Shown: positions 36,910-46,531, numbered from the stretch's first letter. The stretch: 64,000 nucleotides of DNA from Pseudoalteromonas luteoviolacea H33-S (GCF_001625695.1 NZ_AUXY01000074.1:1-64000), one strand, 5' to 3'. The notes: a model not told the origin generated them from the sequence alone. Numbers and translations: made by a program.

Positions 36910-38343
36910 TTAAGCCATTTGCGTGTTTGCATCAGTAGCAAGAGAGCCACTTTTTGCAGTAACAGTGCGGTATACGTTATAAGCCATTACTAGCATGCCG
37001 ACTACGATGAACACACCGCCTAGGAAGCGCATGATATAGAATGGATATGAAGCCTCTAGAGATTGCACAAAGCTGTACATCAATGTACCGTCAGAGTTTA
37101 CTGCTCGCCACATCAAGCCTTGCATTACACCTGAAATCCACATTGCAACGATATATAAAACAACGCCCACAGTGTGTAACCAGAAGTGCGTATTAACCAG
37201 TTTCACGCTATACATATTTGCATGGCCAAATAATGCAGGGATTAAGTGGTAGATAGCACCAATTGAAATCATTGCAACCCAACCAAGTGCACCAGAGTGA
37301 ACGTGGCCAACAGTCCAGTCAGTGTAATGTGATAGAGCATTTACTGATTTGATTGCCATCATTGGACCTTCAAATGTTGACATACCGTAGAATGACAGGG
37401 AAACAACTAAGAAACGCAATACTGGATCAGTACGAAGCTTATGCCATGCGCCAGATAGCGTCATAATACCGTTGATCATGCCGCCCCATGAAGGAACGAA
37501 TAGAATCACTGACATAACCATACCAAGAGACTGAGTCCAGTCTGGTAAAGCAGTATAATGAAGATGGTGAGGGCCAGCCCAAATGTAAAGAGAGACAAGC
37601 GCCCAGAAGTGCACGACTGACAATCTATATGAATATACAGGGCGTCCAGCTTGCTTAGGAACGAAGTAGTACATCATACCCAAAAATCCAGCAGTTAGAA
37701 GGAAGCCTACCGCGTTGTGACCGTACCACCATTGTACCATTGCATCTACCGCCCCCGCGTATATTGAGTATGATTTAGTCAGTGATACCGGTACTGCCAT
37801 ACTGTTAACGATGTGAAGGACTGCAACAGTGATAATAAATCCTGCATAAAACCAGTTTGCGACATAGATATGAGATACCTTACGGTTAATCAATGTGCCG
37901 AAAAAGACGACTGCGTAAGTTACCCAAACGACTGCAATTGCAATATCAATAGGCCACTCTAGCTCTGCATATTCTTTTGAGCTTGTAATACCTAAGGGTA
38001 GTGTAATTGCGGCTGCAACGATAATTGCTTGCCAGCCCCAAAATGTAAATGAAGCTAATTTGTCGGAGAAAAGACGCGTTTGACACGTGCGTTGCACGAC
38101 GTAGTATGACGTTGCAAATAATGCACTAGTACCAAAGGCGAAAATAACAGCGTTCGTATGTAACGGACGAAGTCGAGAGTAAGTTAACCATGGAATGTCG
38201 AAGTTTAAAGCAGGCCAAGCAAGTTGCGCTGCGATAAATACACCTACACCCATGCCAACGATGCCCCAAATCACTGTCATAATAGCGAATTGGCGTACAA
38301 CTTTATAATTGTACTCAGTTTGTGATGCTACTGTTTGGCTCAT
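36910..38343 (-). CDS. ccoN: cbb3 oxidase catalytic subunit CcoN
   Basis: The 477-residue core subunit that reduces oxygen at a heme b3-CuB centre and pumps protons; it has about twelve membrane helices. Conserved histidines are visible in [15 protein letters not shown] (heme), YGHNAVGF and [13 protein letters not shown] (CuB) and [15 protein letters not shown] (heme ligands). The high oxygen affinity of this enzyme class supports growth at low oxygen. It is the first gene of ccoNOQP. The upstream divergent region carries an FNR-like box about 190 bases before the start. Confidence 0.97.
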   Translation of the reverse strand: MSQTVASQTEYNYKVVRQFAIMTVIWGIVGMGVGVFIAAQLAWPALNFDIPWLTYSRLRPLHTNAVIFAFGTSALFATSYYVVQRTCQTRLFSDKLASFTFWGWQAIIVAAAITLPLGITSSKEYAELEWPIDIAIAVVWVTYAVVFFGTLINRKVSHIYVANWFYAGFIITVAVLHIVNSMAVPVSLTKSYSIYAGAVDAMVQWWYGHNAVGFLLTAGFLGMMYYFVPKQAGRPVYSYRLSVVHFWALVSLYIWAGPHHLHYTALPDWTQSLGMVMSVILFVPSWGGMINGIMTLSGAWHKLRTDPVLRFLVVSLSFYGMSTFEGPMMAIKSVNALSHYTDWTVGHVHSGALGWVAMISIGAIYHLIPALFGHANMYSVKLVNTHFWLHTVGVVLYIVAMWISGVMQGLMWRAVNSDGTLMYSFVQSLEASYPFYIMRFLGGVFIVVGMLVMAYNVYRTVTAKSGSLATDANTQMA

Positions 38344-38686
38344 TTTCTGGATTCCGCTGCAGTTAATGCGTTTAGAAATGATTAACCTGTAAAACAGGCC
38401 CTCTTTTATATTTCAACAGTCCCGCTTTGCGTACGCTAAATAAGCCAAAGCAAGCCTGAGAAACCCTTATTTTTGCAAGGAAATAATAATTTTTTTGCAA
38501 AACAAAAGATACCTAAAACACCCCAAAGCATGACATCAATCAAGTTTTCAGCAGGTAGTTTAAAACCGTCCAGTTTTCATGACCACGGTCAATTCAACCG
38601 AGATTTATTCTAACCTTGGCTGGCCCTCAAAGCTTGATAAGCGTAGTATCATAGGCACACAATTTTGACTCTAGTCAGCTTAAATT
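38344..38686. other. Divergent regulatory region of ccoN
   Basis: About 343 bases between divergent ccoN and a lipoprotein gene, AT-rich close to ccoN. It must contain the promoter of the oxidase operon and holds a candidate FNR box at 38530-38543. No other structure was recognised. Confidence 0.55.
38530..38543. promoter_or_regulatory. FNR-like box upstream of ccoN
   Basis: ATGACATCAATCAA matches TTGAT-N4-ATCAA in 8 of 10 positions, with one perfect half-site. It is upstream of ccoN, an established FNR/ANR target in many bacteria, and fnr lies in the same locus. Confidence 0.55.
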
Positions 38687-39127
38687 ATGCGCTATTTTTC
38701 AACATTCGCTTTGATAATTTTAATTTATTTACTTACGTCCTGCTCAGAGCTATATATAAGTATACATGAAAGTTCAGAAAAAAGTGAAAGTTCAGTCAAA
38801 ACTAAAAATTGTACATTACCTGAACCATGTAAGTTGGGAAAAAATACAGAGTTTTGGGTTTCTAAAGAGAGATTGAAAGCAGAGGAGCTATTTGAAGTGT
38901 ATTTAAAAAATCCTTCTATACAGTCAATTGGCTTGGCACATATAGAAGGGGTATCTATGTACATGGGCAAAATTCCAATTTCATTTGAGCCGCATGAGCA
39001 GGGTCTTTGGGTAGCTGAAGCTATGGTTGGTGCATGTAATCTTGAAAAAATGAAGTGGAAAATTGTACTTTCTGGTTTGAAGGAGGGGCTTGACACCTCA
39101 GCGCCCATTTTTTATACGACGCGTTAG
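38687..39127 (+). CDS. Small predicted lipoprotein
   Basis: A 146-residue predicted lipoprotein that I do not recognise. The signal peptide (FALIILIYLLTSC) ends in lipobox LLTSC. The mature part has a Ser/Glu-rich linker, a Cys pair (CTLPEPC) and a beta-type domain (ELFEVYLKNPSIQSIGLAHI, then LWVAEAMVGACNLEKMKWKI). The order resembles a small Ig-like carrier fold, but that is a guess. It is divergent from ccoN and has no evident operon partner. Confidence 0.7.
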   Translation: MRYFSTFALIILIYLLTSCSELYISIHESSEKSESSVKTKNCTLPEPCKLGKNTEFWVSKERLKAEELFEVYLKNPSIQSIGLAHIEGVSMYMGKIPISFEPHEQGLWVAEAMVGACNLEKMKWKIVLSGLKEGLDTSAPIFYTTR

Positions 39128-39515
39128 ATTTTAAATACCCACCAATTCACACAGTCTCACGGATTGGCTTTACATGTATTTAGTCTCTACTACAATCTTG
39201 TATATTGTAGCTCTTTAAACATTCATAATGTATTGAACTTGTAAATCTATTTGTTAATTATTAATTGAAATTTTGATTTTTTTCGATTCGTGTAGGCCAG
39301 GTATTTACCTATGCTATTAACGCAGCAATTTCTCTGAATCAGCCTATATTTGGGCTCTTAATACTAACCAGTACTCCTCATTGTTCTAGCTAAGTGTGCA
39401 TTAACTAACAAGAAATTTTGATAAAAATTTAATCAATTCACTAGAGTTTTGGCTTGTAGCAACTACGCTTAAGGCGTACAAAAGAAAAATTCTAAGGCAT
39501 TTAAGGAGGCCTCCT
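39128..39515. promoter_or_regulatory. Upstream region of the lipoprotein/barrel operon
   Basis: A stretch of 388 bases without a gene. A dyad TACGC-N5-GCGTA lies at 39464-39478. Just before the start codon the ribosome site AGGAGG is half of a perfect 12-base palindrome AGGAGGCCTCCT (39504-39515). No clear -10/-35 pair was found. The palindrome can hide the ribosome site in a hairpin or intermolecular duplex. Confidence 0.5.
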
Positions 39516-42500
39516 GTGGTGAATAGCAAAATTTACCGTTCCTATCTTTCAGTCTCAGTCGCATTAACACTTGGGTTAACCGGGTGCAGTCTTTTTGACA
39601 GCGAAGACTCTTCAAGTACAGTTCCAGTGGAGCCTTTGCCTTCAAATATCGAAGGAAGTGCTTCTATAGACTTTAACGTTTTTATTTCTGGCAAAGCTGT
39701 CAAAGGGACACTCAGAGGTGCAGAGCTCACCGTAAAAGAACTAAAAAATGGTGAGTTTGTAGATGTTGCTTATAGAAGCGAGCTAGAAACAATAGAGAAA
39801 ACAGCAACAGCGACAAGTGAAGCAGCCGCAATTGAGCTGGCTAGATCACAAATCTTAAGTGAAAGCCCTCAGTCATTACTTACCGCTGATGATGGTACTT
39901 ATGGGTTTTATATCGATCAGCAGTTTAGTGGTGCTTTATACATAACAATCAAAACCACGAAAACCAGTGGTTTCATAAAATGTGATGCCTTGTTGGGGTG
40001 TGGTGATTTTGCCGAAAGCTCAGATAATGATGCAAATTCTAACTCCAAAATTGACTTTGACGAATGGTATCAAGATGACTTGACACTAAATGTCGTGAAA
40101 GAAATAACAGCCCAATCCAGTAGGCAAGCAAGAGGGGCGGAGGGAACTACAAAGTTTTATGTTGCGAATGCTACTATATTTACAACTTTAGCATCTGAGT
40201 TACTGCAAAAAGTGTCGCAAGATGGTGGAGTTGTAAATGCAGAAAGTGTAGCCGATGCGAGTTTGAATACTTTACTTATTTTAATGGGCCCAGAAGCTGC
40301 AAAGGATGCCGTGTTGTTGTCAGGTGATATTTCTTTGGGAGGCGCTGTTGATTTCACAGATGTTAACTCAGAGGATACCATAGATGCGGGTACTTTAGCG
40401 CTTATTAATGTTGCTTCAACTCTTCAAAATATCGCTTCTAATTCTGGCAGTGATACAACACTAAATTCTGTGCTCGAAACTCTCAAGCAAGGTGTTAATG
40501 ATGGTAGTCTCAAAGGTAATGAAGACGCTGTTGTTGCTCAACTGGCTGCGACGCTACAAGAAGAAGTAAATAAAACCGCAACGGTGTTTGTAGCCATAGC
40601 GAGTGGTGATGTTGAAGCAATTAAAGCAGCGCTCAAGGAAGTTGCTCCAGAGCTTGACGATGAATCATTAAACGAACTTGCAGAAAAGGCCAAAGATGCT
40701 CGAGACCAAGCGATTGAATCGGGTGCAACGGACGAAAACGCACTTGAAGATGCGGCTGAAGACTCAAAAAATGCGGTAGGTGACTTAGGGTGTGAAGGTG
40801 ATGAGTGTAATACAGACGACGATGCATTAATAAATGACAGTCTAAATGAGCTTTTGACCGCCATAGCAGAATCTCAAACACAACTCTCTTCTTTAAATGA
40901 GACATTCACTGGTTTAAATACAACTTTACAAACTGTTATAGGGTTAGGTGAAGCTGCTCAGACTCAACAAGAGAAAGAGAATTATTTAAAAGCTGCAGAT
41001 GACTTAATAGCTGAGCTTGCAAGCTCTAATTTGCAACAAGAAACAAGTATTCTAGCATCAATCTCCGCACAAGCTTTAGCAAGTGCAGAGGGACTTCTGG
41101 CTTTAACAGCAGCTGCTCAGTCTGCTGTTACTAGCTCACAAGCTCTCGTGAATGATGTTGCGTCCTTAAATACAAATATCGGAGCGTTCGTCGCGTCTGC
41201 AAACGCGGAAAGAGACAAGGCAATAGCAGCACTAGATGATGCATCGAGTGCTGCCAAGGTACTGGCTGAAGCGGCAATTGAGCGCGCAGTACAAAGCGAG
41301 CAATCATTTAATTCGGCTAATTCGGATTATCAAGCACAGGTCGTAGAAGCGACAAGCTTGTTCGCTTCTGCAGGTTCAGACCTGACTGCGTTAGAAGCTG
41401 CATTTGCCAGTGCTCAGAGTGCGTTAGATAAGTTTAATACATTAAATGTATTGACCACTGATATTTTGAGTGATGTAGATCTTGCTAAAACGCGCGCTGA
41501 TGAATATTTAGTGGTCGCTAGGACTGATGCACAAAAAGAAGAAGCTGAGCAGTTTGTTGCTGCTTCTACCACAAGGCAGCAAACAGTAACTGCAAATGTA
41601 ACAGCCTTCAAAGCTTCTGAATCAGATACTCGCTCGCTGAATAGTAATATATCGTTTAGCGTTGATAATGCGAGAGGTAAATCAGGCACAGATAAAATGA
41701 CATCAATTGCATTTGTGACCAAAGAAGGTGCTGACGCAGTATTTAATGCTGGTGAAATTGTGTATGACGTGTTGAGGGACATTTGGGACCAAAACTTGGA
41801 TTCTGGCTCTCATTCGGGTACTGCTCCTAATTATCCAGAATGGACATATAGATACAACACAGATACATATGCAATCGAGCTTAACAACACGCAGGGTGAT
41901 GAGGAGATATTAGCTAATGCGCAGGTCAATTCAGGCGCAACGAGTAAAATTATTTTAACTTGGACGGGTACTTTAAAATCAACGGATGGACAAACTGTAA
42001 TGGTGAAATCGCCTGATTTGGCAGAATGTGAGCGTTGGTCACTTGATTTAATCTCCCAGCCAAATGCGTCCTGCTCGGTAGTGTTTATTGATGGCAGTAT
42101 AACGACCATTGAAGACGCTCGAAATTTTGATGCATCTAGCGCTAAAACATTCAATATCGTAGAGTTCGTTGATGGCCAATATGGCTTTAATGGGACGCTT
42201 TCATCGGAGTTAACCTCCACCGACAGTGCTGGAAATGCAGTCCCATTATTTGTTAGCGGTGCGATTGAACACTTGAATGTAGTTATGTCAGGCACAACTG
42301 AATCTCTTGTATTTACAGCTGATTTTGAGCTTAAAAATGAAGACGATAATGACGACCTTGGTTTAGCCAAAATAATGTTAAACGATTTCAATGGCTATGT
42401 GTTTAATGTCAACTTATTGGACACTGACGGACCACTGGTTGGGGACGTAACGTTATATAGCGATACGACGCCAGTTAAGGTGGGTGATGTTATTGAAATC

Positions 42501-42584
42501 ACAAATGGATTTAGAGTCACTTACGTTGATGGCCAAGTAATTGATTACACTGATATTGACTTCTTGGGGCAAAACATCAACTAA
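39516..42584 (+). CDS. Large Ala-rich predicted lipoprotein of unknown function
   Basis: A 1022-residue predicted lipoprotein that I do not recognise. The signal ends in lipobox LGLTGC (Cys about 24). An N-terminal beta domain (about 45-150) leads to a Cys pair and an acidic calcium-loop-like segment (CDALLGCGDF then DNDANSNSKIDFDEW). A long helical region rich in Ala, Ser and Glu (about 330-720) probably forms an extended coiled rod, and a beta-rich C-terminal domain follows. The start is GTG (39516 or the next GTG at 39519), with AAGGAGG upstream inside a palindrome. It is followed by a predicted outer-membrane barrel gene and another lipoprotein with the same Cys/acidic motif, suggesting one envelope complex. 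Confidence 0.75.
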   Translation: MVNSKIYRSYLSVSVALTLGLTGCSLFDSEDSSSTVPVEPLPSNIEGSASIDFNVFISGKAVKGTLRGAELTVKELKNGEFVDVAYRSELETIEKTATATSEAAAIELARSQILSESPQSLLTADDGTYGFYIDQQFSGALYITIKTTKTSGFIKCDALLGCGDFAESSDNDANSNSKIDFDEWYQDDLTLNVVKEITAQSSRQARGAEGTTKFYVANATIFTTLASELLQKVSQDGGVVNAESVADASLNTLLILMGPEAAKDAVLLSGDISLGGAVDFTDVNSEDTIDAGTLALINVASTLQNIASNSGSDTTLNSVLETLKQGVNDGSLKGNEDAVVAQLAATLQEEVNKTATVFVAIASGDVEAIKAALKEVAPELDDESLNELAEKAKDARDQAIESGATDENALEDAAEDSKNAVGDLGCEGDECNTDDDALINDSLNELLTAIAESQTQLSSLNETFTGLNTTLQTVIGLGEAAQTQQEKENYLKAADDLIAELASSNLQQETSILASISAQALASAEGLLALTAAAQSAVTSSQALVNDVASLNTNIGAFVASANAERDKAIAALDDASSAAKVLAEAAIERAVQSEQSFNSANSDYQAQVVEATSLFASAGSDLTALEAAFASAQSALDKFNTLNVLTTDILSDVDLAKTRADEYLVVARTDAQKEEAEQFVAASTTRQQTVTANVTAFKASESDTRSLNSNISFSVDNARGKSGTDKMTSIAFVTKEGADAVFNAGEIVYDVLRDIWDQNLDSGSHSGTAPNYPEWTYRYNTDTYAIELNNTQGDEEILANAQVNSGATSKIILTWTGTLKSTDGQTVMVKSPDLAECERWSLDLISQPNASCSVVFIDGSITTIEDARNFDASSAKTFNIVEFVDGQYGFNGTLSSELTSTDSAGNAVPLFVSGAIEHLNVVMSGTTESLVFTADFELKNEDDNDDLGLAKIMLNDFNGYVFNVNLLDTDGPLVGDVTLYSDTTPVKVGDVIEITNGFRVTYVDGQVIDYTDIDFLGQNIN

Positions 42585-42605
42585 CTTTTCTAACAATAAT
42601 AAAGG

Positions 42606-42626
42606 AAGGCGGTATCTTTCCGCCTT
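42606..42626 (+). other. Intercistronic hairpin
   Basis: Perfect 7-base arms AAGGCGG and CCGCCTT around a 7-base loop lie between the large lipoprotein and barrel genes. Without a T-run it may be an RNA-processing or partial-termination site that lowers expression of downstream genes. Confidence 0.45.
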
Positions 42627-42639
42627 TGAACTTATAATT

Positions 42640-43716
42640 ATGACAAAGCCAAATGCACTTCTTCTTGCTGTATGTTTTACTGGCTCTACTTATGCCAATG
42701 ATTTTGAAATAATTAATACGTTTGATTCAGAAATATATACTGAAGCACAGCCCGTTAAATCTTTTCTCGATGAGTTTGATAAGCCCCTTAAATCGGGGGA
42801 CAGTGCATTTACATTTAATGTTTTCGAACTCGGAGTAAAGTACAAAGGCATTGCAGTAGGCGCCCAGAGCCGATACAACTATGCACTTGAATTTGACCCA
42901 GATACTGCACTTTTTACTTATCTAGAAAAAAACGACTTGCCGTTTGAAGAAAGAAATTATCGTTATTATCTAAAGGGTAAGCAATCTACCTCTCACGGTG
43001 TATTCTTTTCTTATGACTTTAACTTCTTTGATGAAACTCTGATCATAGTGCCGAAGGTTACCTACTATCAGAGTGCTCATTTTCAAGATGCTTTAGTGGA
43101 TGGTACTGTTTTTAGTGATGAAATAAAGGGAGCATTACAAACACAATATTTCTTCTCAAAAGATATTTTGTTTAAGTCATTTACACCTGAGCAGAGCCCA
43201 GATGGTGAGGGATACTCGATTGATTTGACCATAAAATGGCAAATAAGTGATGAGCTTACTTTATCTTTCAAAGGGCTAGATTTAATCAATGAAACCCAAT
43301 ATTCAGGCGTTGGCTTTGTAAATGGCATAACGACAGATGTGCCATTCACTGAACAAGGCGACAGCATTGAAACTTCTCCCTCTATTCGCTTGCGAACGTC
43401 GGCTTATGGTCGCGAAGTAGACTATTCCTTTGAGCATGATGCTAGGTATTATTTTGATGTGCAATATCGCTTAAATGACCGAGTTTCGTTCGATGTGAAC
43501 ACTCGGCGTTTTTATAAAGATACGTTTGTACAAGGGAATATTAATTATCACTTTAATGATAGTTGGCGCGTATTTTCAGGGTATGAAACAAACTCAAAAG
43601 CTGTTGAGTTAGGAGTGGCCAATGACTATTTTGGGTTTTCTGTCAAAACAGACCGTTTGGATCTTGATGATGCACACTACGCAAACATTAATTGGTTTAT
43701 CCGTTTAGTGTTGTAG
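42640..43716 (+). CDS. Predicted outer-membrane beta-barrel protein
   Basis: Predicted 358-residue exported protein. A signal peptide ends near TYAND (about residue 19). The mature protein shows repeated amphipathic strands with alternating aromatic residues (ERNYRYYLKGKQ, GVFFSYDFNFFDE, YSFEHDARYYFDVQYRL, ANINWFIRLVL), typical of a barrel of about 14-16 strands. I chose ATG 42640 because the signal peptide begins there, although the ribosome site is poor; the open frame extends to 42541. It lies between two lipoprotein genes and ends 10 bases before the second, so they are probably one operon. The family is not recognised and the function is unknown. Confidence 0.7.
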   Translation: MTKPNALLLAVCFTGSTYANDFEIINTFDSEIYTEAQPVKSFLDEFDKPLKSGDSAFTFNVFELGVKYKGIAVGAQSRYNYALEFDPDTALFTYLEKNDLPFEERNYRYYLKGKQSTSHGVFFSYDFNFFDETLIIVPKVTYYQSAHFQDALVDGTVFSDEIKGALQTQYFFSKDILFKSFTPEQSPDGEGYSIDLTIKWQISDELTLSFKGLDLINETQYSGVGFVNGITTDVPFTEQGDSIETSPSIRLRTSAYGREVDYSFEHDARYYFDVQYRLNDRVSFDVNTRRFYKDTFVQGNINYHFNDSWRVFSGYETNSKAVELGVANDYFGFSVKTDRLDLDDAHYANINWFIRLVL

Positions 43717-43726
43717 GAGAATAATA

Positions 43727-45616
43727 ATGAAAAAAGTAAGTGGTTTATATTTACTTATGGCATTAGTAGCTGGTTGTGGTGGAAGTGGTGGGGATGTTCC
43801 CCAAGTTTCTGATATTCAGCCCGGTTTTGGAAATGATATAGCTGAAAGTTTTGAAGCAAATATACGTTTTTATTTACCTGACTTTGTAGATAAAAACGGT
43901 CAGTTAACTGTGACTAATCTCAGTGATAATTCACAGGTAATACATAACGTAGAGCCGTTGAATCAATTTGCACTAACCGTTACGGTTGGCGGGCAATATA
44001 ATCTGAAATATACACCAAACAGTAATACTGTGACATGTCCAAAACTATCAGGTTGTGGTCGTTCATTATTAAACGACCCAAATGATCTGGATGGCAATAA
44101 TGAAATCGATTATGGTGAGCCTATCAATGCAGAAGTTCACTTCGAGTTGATAGTATTACCAACGCCAGGCATTAACCATGTATTATTCTCAAGCTTCAAT
44201 AGCGCATTAGTTGAGTCTAAATTAGATAGCTCAATTTGGTCATTAACAGCTGCACCGAATAACCACCTGACGCAAAGTACTATTCATAGCAAACAAAAAG
44301 CTGAATATGTATCAGATGTACTGACCTATATCGATGTGATGCATCAGCATAATCAAAACCAGCGAGATAGCGAGTTATTTGTCAATGCTATTGGGGAAGG
44401 GATGAGTGGTAATAGTGCAGCACTAAACCCGTATAGAGAGCTTGCCAATGAGTACATAATCGAGACGTTAACGACAGAAGAAACTAATTCTCTCTATAGA
44501 GGAGTATCAGAAAAGGTATTAATTGAAGTAAATGAATTGCTTAGAGTAAATGCAAGTCGTGAGTTACATACAGAAATTGAGCCGTATAGTAATGATTTAC
44601 TGAATGAAGTGCGAAATGCTATCGGTGTTTTACGTTTGCAAGATGAGCAATATAGTGAAGATTTAAAAGTAAAGCTCGAAGAGGTGGAAGAGCTGGTTAA
44701 TGATGATTCTCAAGATGCATTATTGATTGCGCTTGAGGTGATTGGTGATGTTGTAAAACATGTCTCTCCTTTTGAAAATTCATTGCCGGGAAATTATACC
44801 CTGCCAGGTTTAGATATTGATTACCAAACAGAGGGCGGTTTTAGGTGGGTTGTGACCGGCGTAAGAAAAGGGTTTGAAGTCAATGTTGATATCACGGTTC
44901 CAGAGTGGAGGATAAGTCCGACATTGGGTGATAAAATTGTCGGGTTTGGTATTGGTGAAATATCGAAACCTAGTACGAAACTAGAGTATAGCTTTGATGA
45001 GTTTGAAATTGTTAGTAAGGGGAGTTTTGACCCTAATAACATAGATGAAGTTATTGGCGTTGCAAACGCATTGGGAGATATAAAGCTCTCACAGGGTGAC
45101 GCAGTTTTAACTGGTCGCGTCGATGTAGATTATTCAAGGCAAAACTTGAGCATTCGCAGTACCAAATCTATTATACCTTACCTATCTGTTGATGGTGTTC
45201 TGACAACTGACAATCAAGTCACACCACTACGTATATATGCTAATGAGCGTTCACCATTAGCACTAAGAACAGATATGGATCTGGTTTTTGGTGCTCAGCT
45301 GGAGTTGTCTCTCAACGGTGGTAAAGACCTTAGAATACAAGTAACTGGAGAGCCAGACGATTTATCTGACTTCACGACTGCGGATATTGCAATCATACTT
45401 GGCGGTCATGTGAGTGAAATTACGGTGACAAACCTTGTAGGCAATATCAATGTCATTGTTCGAGGTAGAGACGGTTATTGGTTAGATATCAAGAAAAAGA
45501 AAGATTTGTATACGGGTGGTTTTTATTTTGGTGATAAACTCGTTGCTGATGTACGAACAATCAGAGGTATTCCTGGCATTCTATTTCCTGATGGAAGCTT
45601 CGAGTCCTTGTTCTAG
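43727..45616 (+). CDS. Second predicted lipoprotein of the island, unknown function
   Basis: Predicted 629-residue lipoprotein with lipobox LVAGC and a Gly-rich linker (GGSGGD). The N-terminal beta domain is followed by CPKLSGCGRSLLN and an acidic loop DPNDLDGNNEIDYGE, matching in order the CDALLGCGDF and DNDANSNSKIDFDEW elements of the 1022-residue protein two genes upstream. The next segment (NHVLFSSFNSALVESKL) resembles the equivalent FTTLASELLQKV there. A helical middle (about 230-345) leads to a beta-rich C-terminal domain ending in LFPDGSFESLF. It has GGAG about six bases before its ATG and ends in a terminator. The two lipoproteins look like diverged paralogues; function is unknown. 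Confidence 0.75.
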   Translation: MKKVSGLYLLMALVAGCGGSGGDVPQVSDIQPGFGNDIAESFEANIRFYLPDFVDKNGQLTVTNLSDNSQVIHNVEPLNQFALTVTVGGQYNLKYTPNSNTVTCPKLSGCGRSLLNDPNDLDGNNEIDYGEPINAEVHFELIVLPTPGINHVLFSSFNSALVESKLDSSIWSLTAAPNNHLTQSTIHSKQKAEYVSDVLTYIDVMHQHNQNQRDSELFVNAIGEGMSGNSAALNPYRELANEYIIETLTTEETNSLYRGVSEKVLIEVNELLRVNASRELHTEIEPYSNDLLNEVRNAIGVLRLQDEQYSEDLKVKLEEVEELVNDDSQDALLIALEVIGDVVKHVSPFENSLPGNYTLPGLDIDYQTEGGFRWVVTGVRKGFEVNVDITVPEWRISPTLGDKIVGFGIGEISKPSTKLEYSFDEFEIVSKGSFDPNNIDEVIGVANALGDIKLSQGDAVLTGRVDVDYSRQNLSIRSTKSIIPYLSVDGVLTTDNQVTPLRIYANERSPLALRTDMDLVFGAQLELSLNGGKDLRIQVTGEPDDLSDFTTADIAIILGGHVSEITVTNLVGNINVIVRGRDGYWLDIKKKKDLYTGGFYFGDKLVADVRTIRGIPGILFPDGSFESLF

Positions 45617-45635
45617 CAGTTGGGATTAAGTAGTT

Positions 45636-45662
45636 AAGGGGCCTATAGAAGGCCCTTTTTTG
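45636..45662 (+). terminator. Intrinsic terminator after the lipoprotein/barrel operon
   Basis: GGGCC and GGCCC arms (extended by AAG/CTT with one bulged G) are followed by a run of T residues, 20 bases past the stop codon. It closes the three-gene unit. Confidence 0.8.
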
Positions 45663-45675
45663 TTTTGGGTAGAAA

Positions 45676-46152
45676 ATGAAAAAAATCGTTGTGGTTGAAG
45701 CGCTAAAAATGGCATTAGAAAAAAAGTTATACGAGGCGCAGGAAGCGGCAAATAGTGCAAGGCAAGACGCGATTCATGAACAAAGTGCGGCTGAAACACA
45801 GTATGACTCTTTGAGTATTGAATCTGGCTATTTAGCTGAAGGCCAAAGTGAGCGAGTAGAGCAAGCGCACCGTGCCATTAATGCATTTGCATCGGTTTTT
45901 AAAGCTGAAGTTAACGACACGGTGGCTGAGGGCGCATTAATTAAGTTGAGTGATGAGGAAGATGTTCATTTTTGGTATTTTATAGGCCCTGTAGAGGGCG
46001 GTCTTAAAATCATGATTTTTGAGACGCAAGTATTGGTGCTTACATTGCAGTCACCTCTTGGCTTGGCTTTAAAAGGGAAGATGTTGGGTGATGATGTTGA
46101 ATTTGATTTTAATGGTTCAAAGCGTATTTTTTATATAGATAAAATTATTTAA
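45676..46152 (+). CDS. GreA/GreB C-domain-like protein
   Basis: A 158-residue protein whose C-terminal part (LTLQSPLGLALKGKMLGDDV, about 122-141) is like the FKBP-type domain of GreA and GreB, which binds the polymerase channel rim. The N-terminal part is a helical hairpin rich in Ala, Glu and Gln (EAQEAANSARQDAIHEQSAA), but lacks the acidic GreA tip sequence. It may bind RNA polymerase and compete with Gre factors, as proposed for Rnk or Gfh1-type proteins; this is inference. It starts 14 bases after a terminator, so it likely has its own promoter. Confidence 0.7.
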   Translation: MKKIVVVEALKMALEKKLYEAQEAANSARQDAIHEQSAAETQYDSLSIESGYLAEGQSERVEQAHRAINAFASVFKAEVNDTVAEGALIKLSDEEDVHFWYFIGPVEGGLKIMIFETQVLVLTLQSPLGLALKGKMLGDDVEFDFNGSKRIFYIDKII

Positions 46153-46288
46153 GTACTTTTATAAATATGAAGATATTGAAATATCAAATTTGCATGTTTA
46201 CAAAGTAAGCTGGCATTAGTGATTAAAAGTTGTTTATTCTAGCTGTGCTCGTTAGCACTGTATTTAACTCATAAATAAGGGATATTTA

Positions 46289-46531
46289 ATGGGCTTTAAA
46301 GTTAATCATTATGCCGCTAAAACAATAAGTAGAACTCATACCGTCGATTGGGAATTGATTTCAATCGAGCTCATAATAGGTGTTATTTGTATCGTACTGG
46401 CTGTTGTTGGATTTAAAGCCAACATGTTGCTTATTTTTATTCCTGCTGCATTGATATCATTTCTTTGTCTGGTGGGGATTGTGTATAGCTTATATTTTTA
46501 TATACAAGAAAAAAGAGCGAAAAAACCATGA
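46289..46531 (+). CDS. Small membrane protein of unknown function
   Basis: An 80-residue protein with two hydrophobic segments (LIIGVICIVLAVVGF and LLIFIPAALISFLCLVGIVY) and a basic C-terminus (QEKRAKKP), so probably an inner-membrane hairpin. An AAGGGA lies upstream of the ATG. I do not recognise the family, and no operon partner is seen. Confidence 0.6.
   Translation: MGFKVNHYAAKTISRTHTVDWELISIELIIGVICIVLAVVGFKANMLLIFIPAALISFLCLVGIVYSLYFYIQEKRAKKP

Noticed and set aside
42541-42639. Upstream start for the predicted barrel protein
   Set aside because: A start at 42541 would overlap the previous gene and place 33 residues before a clear signal peptide, which is implausible for an exported protein.
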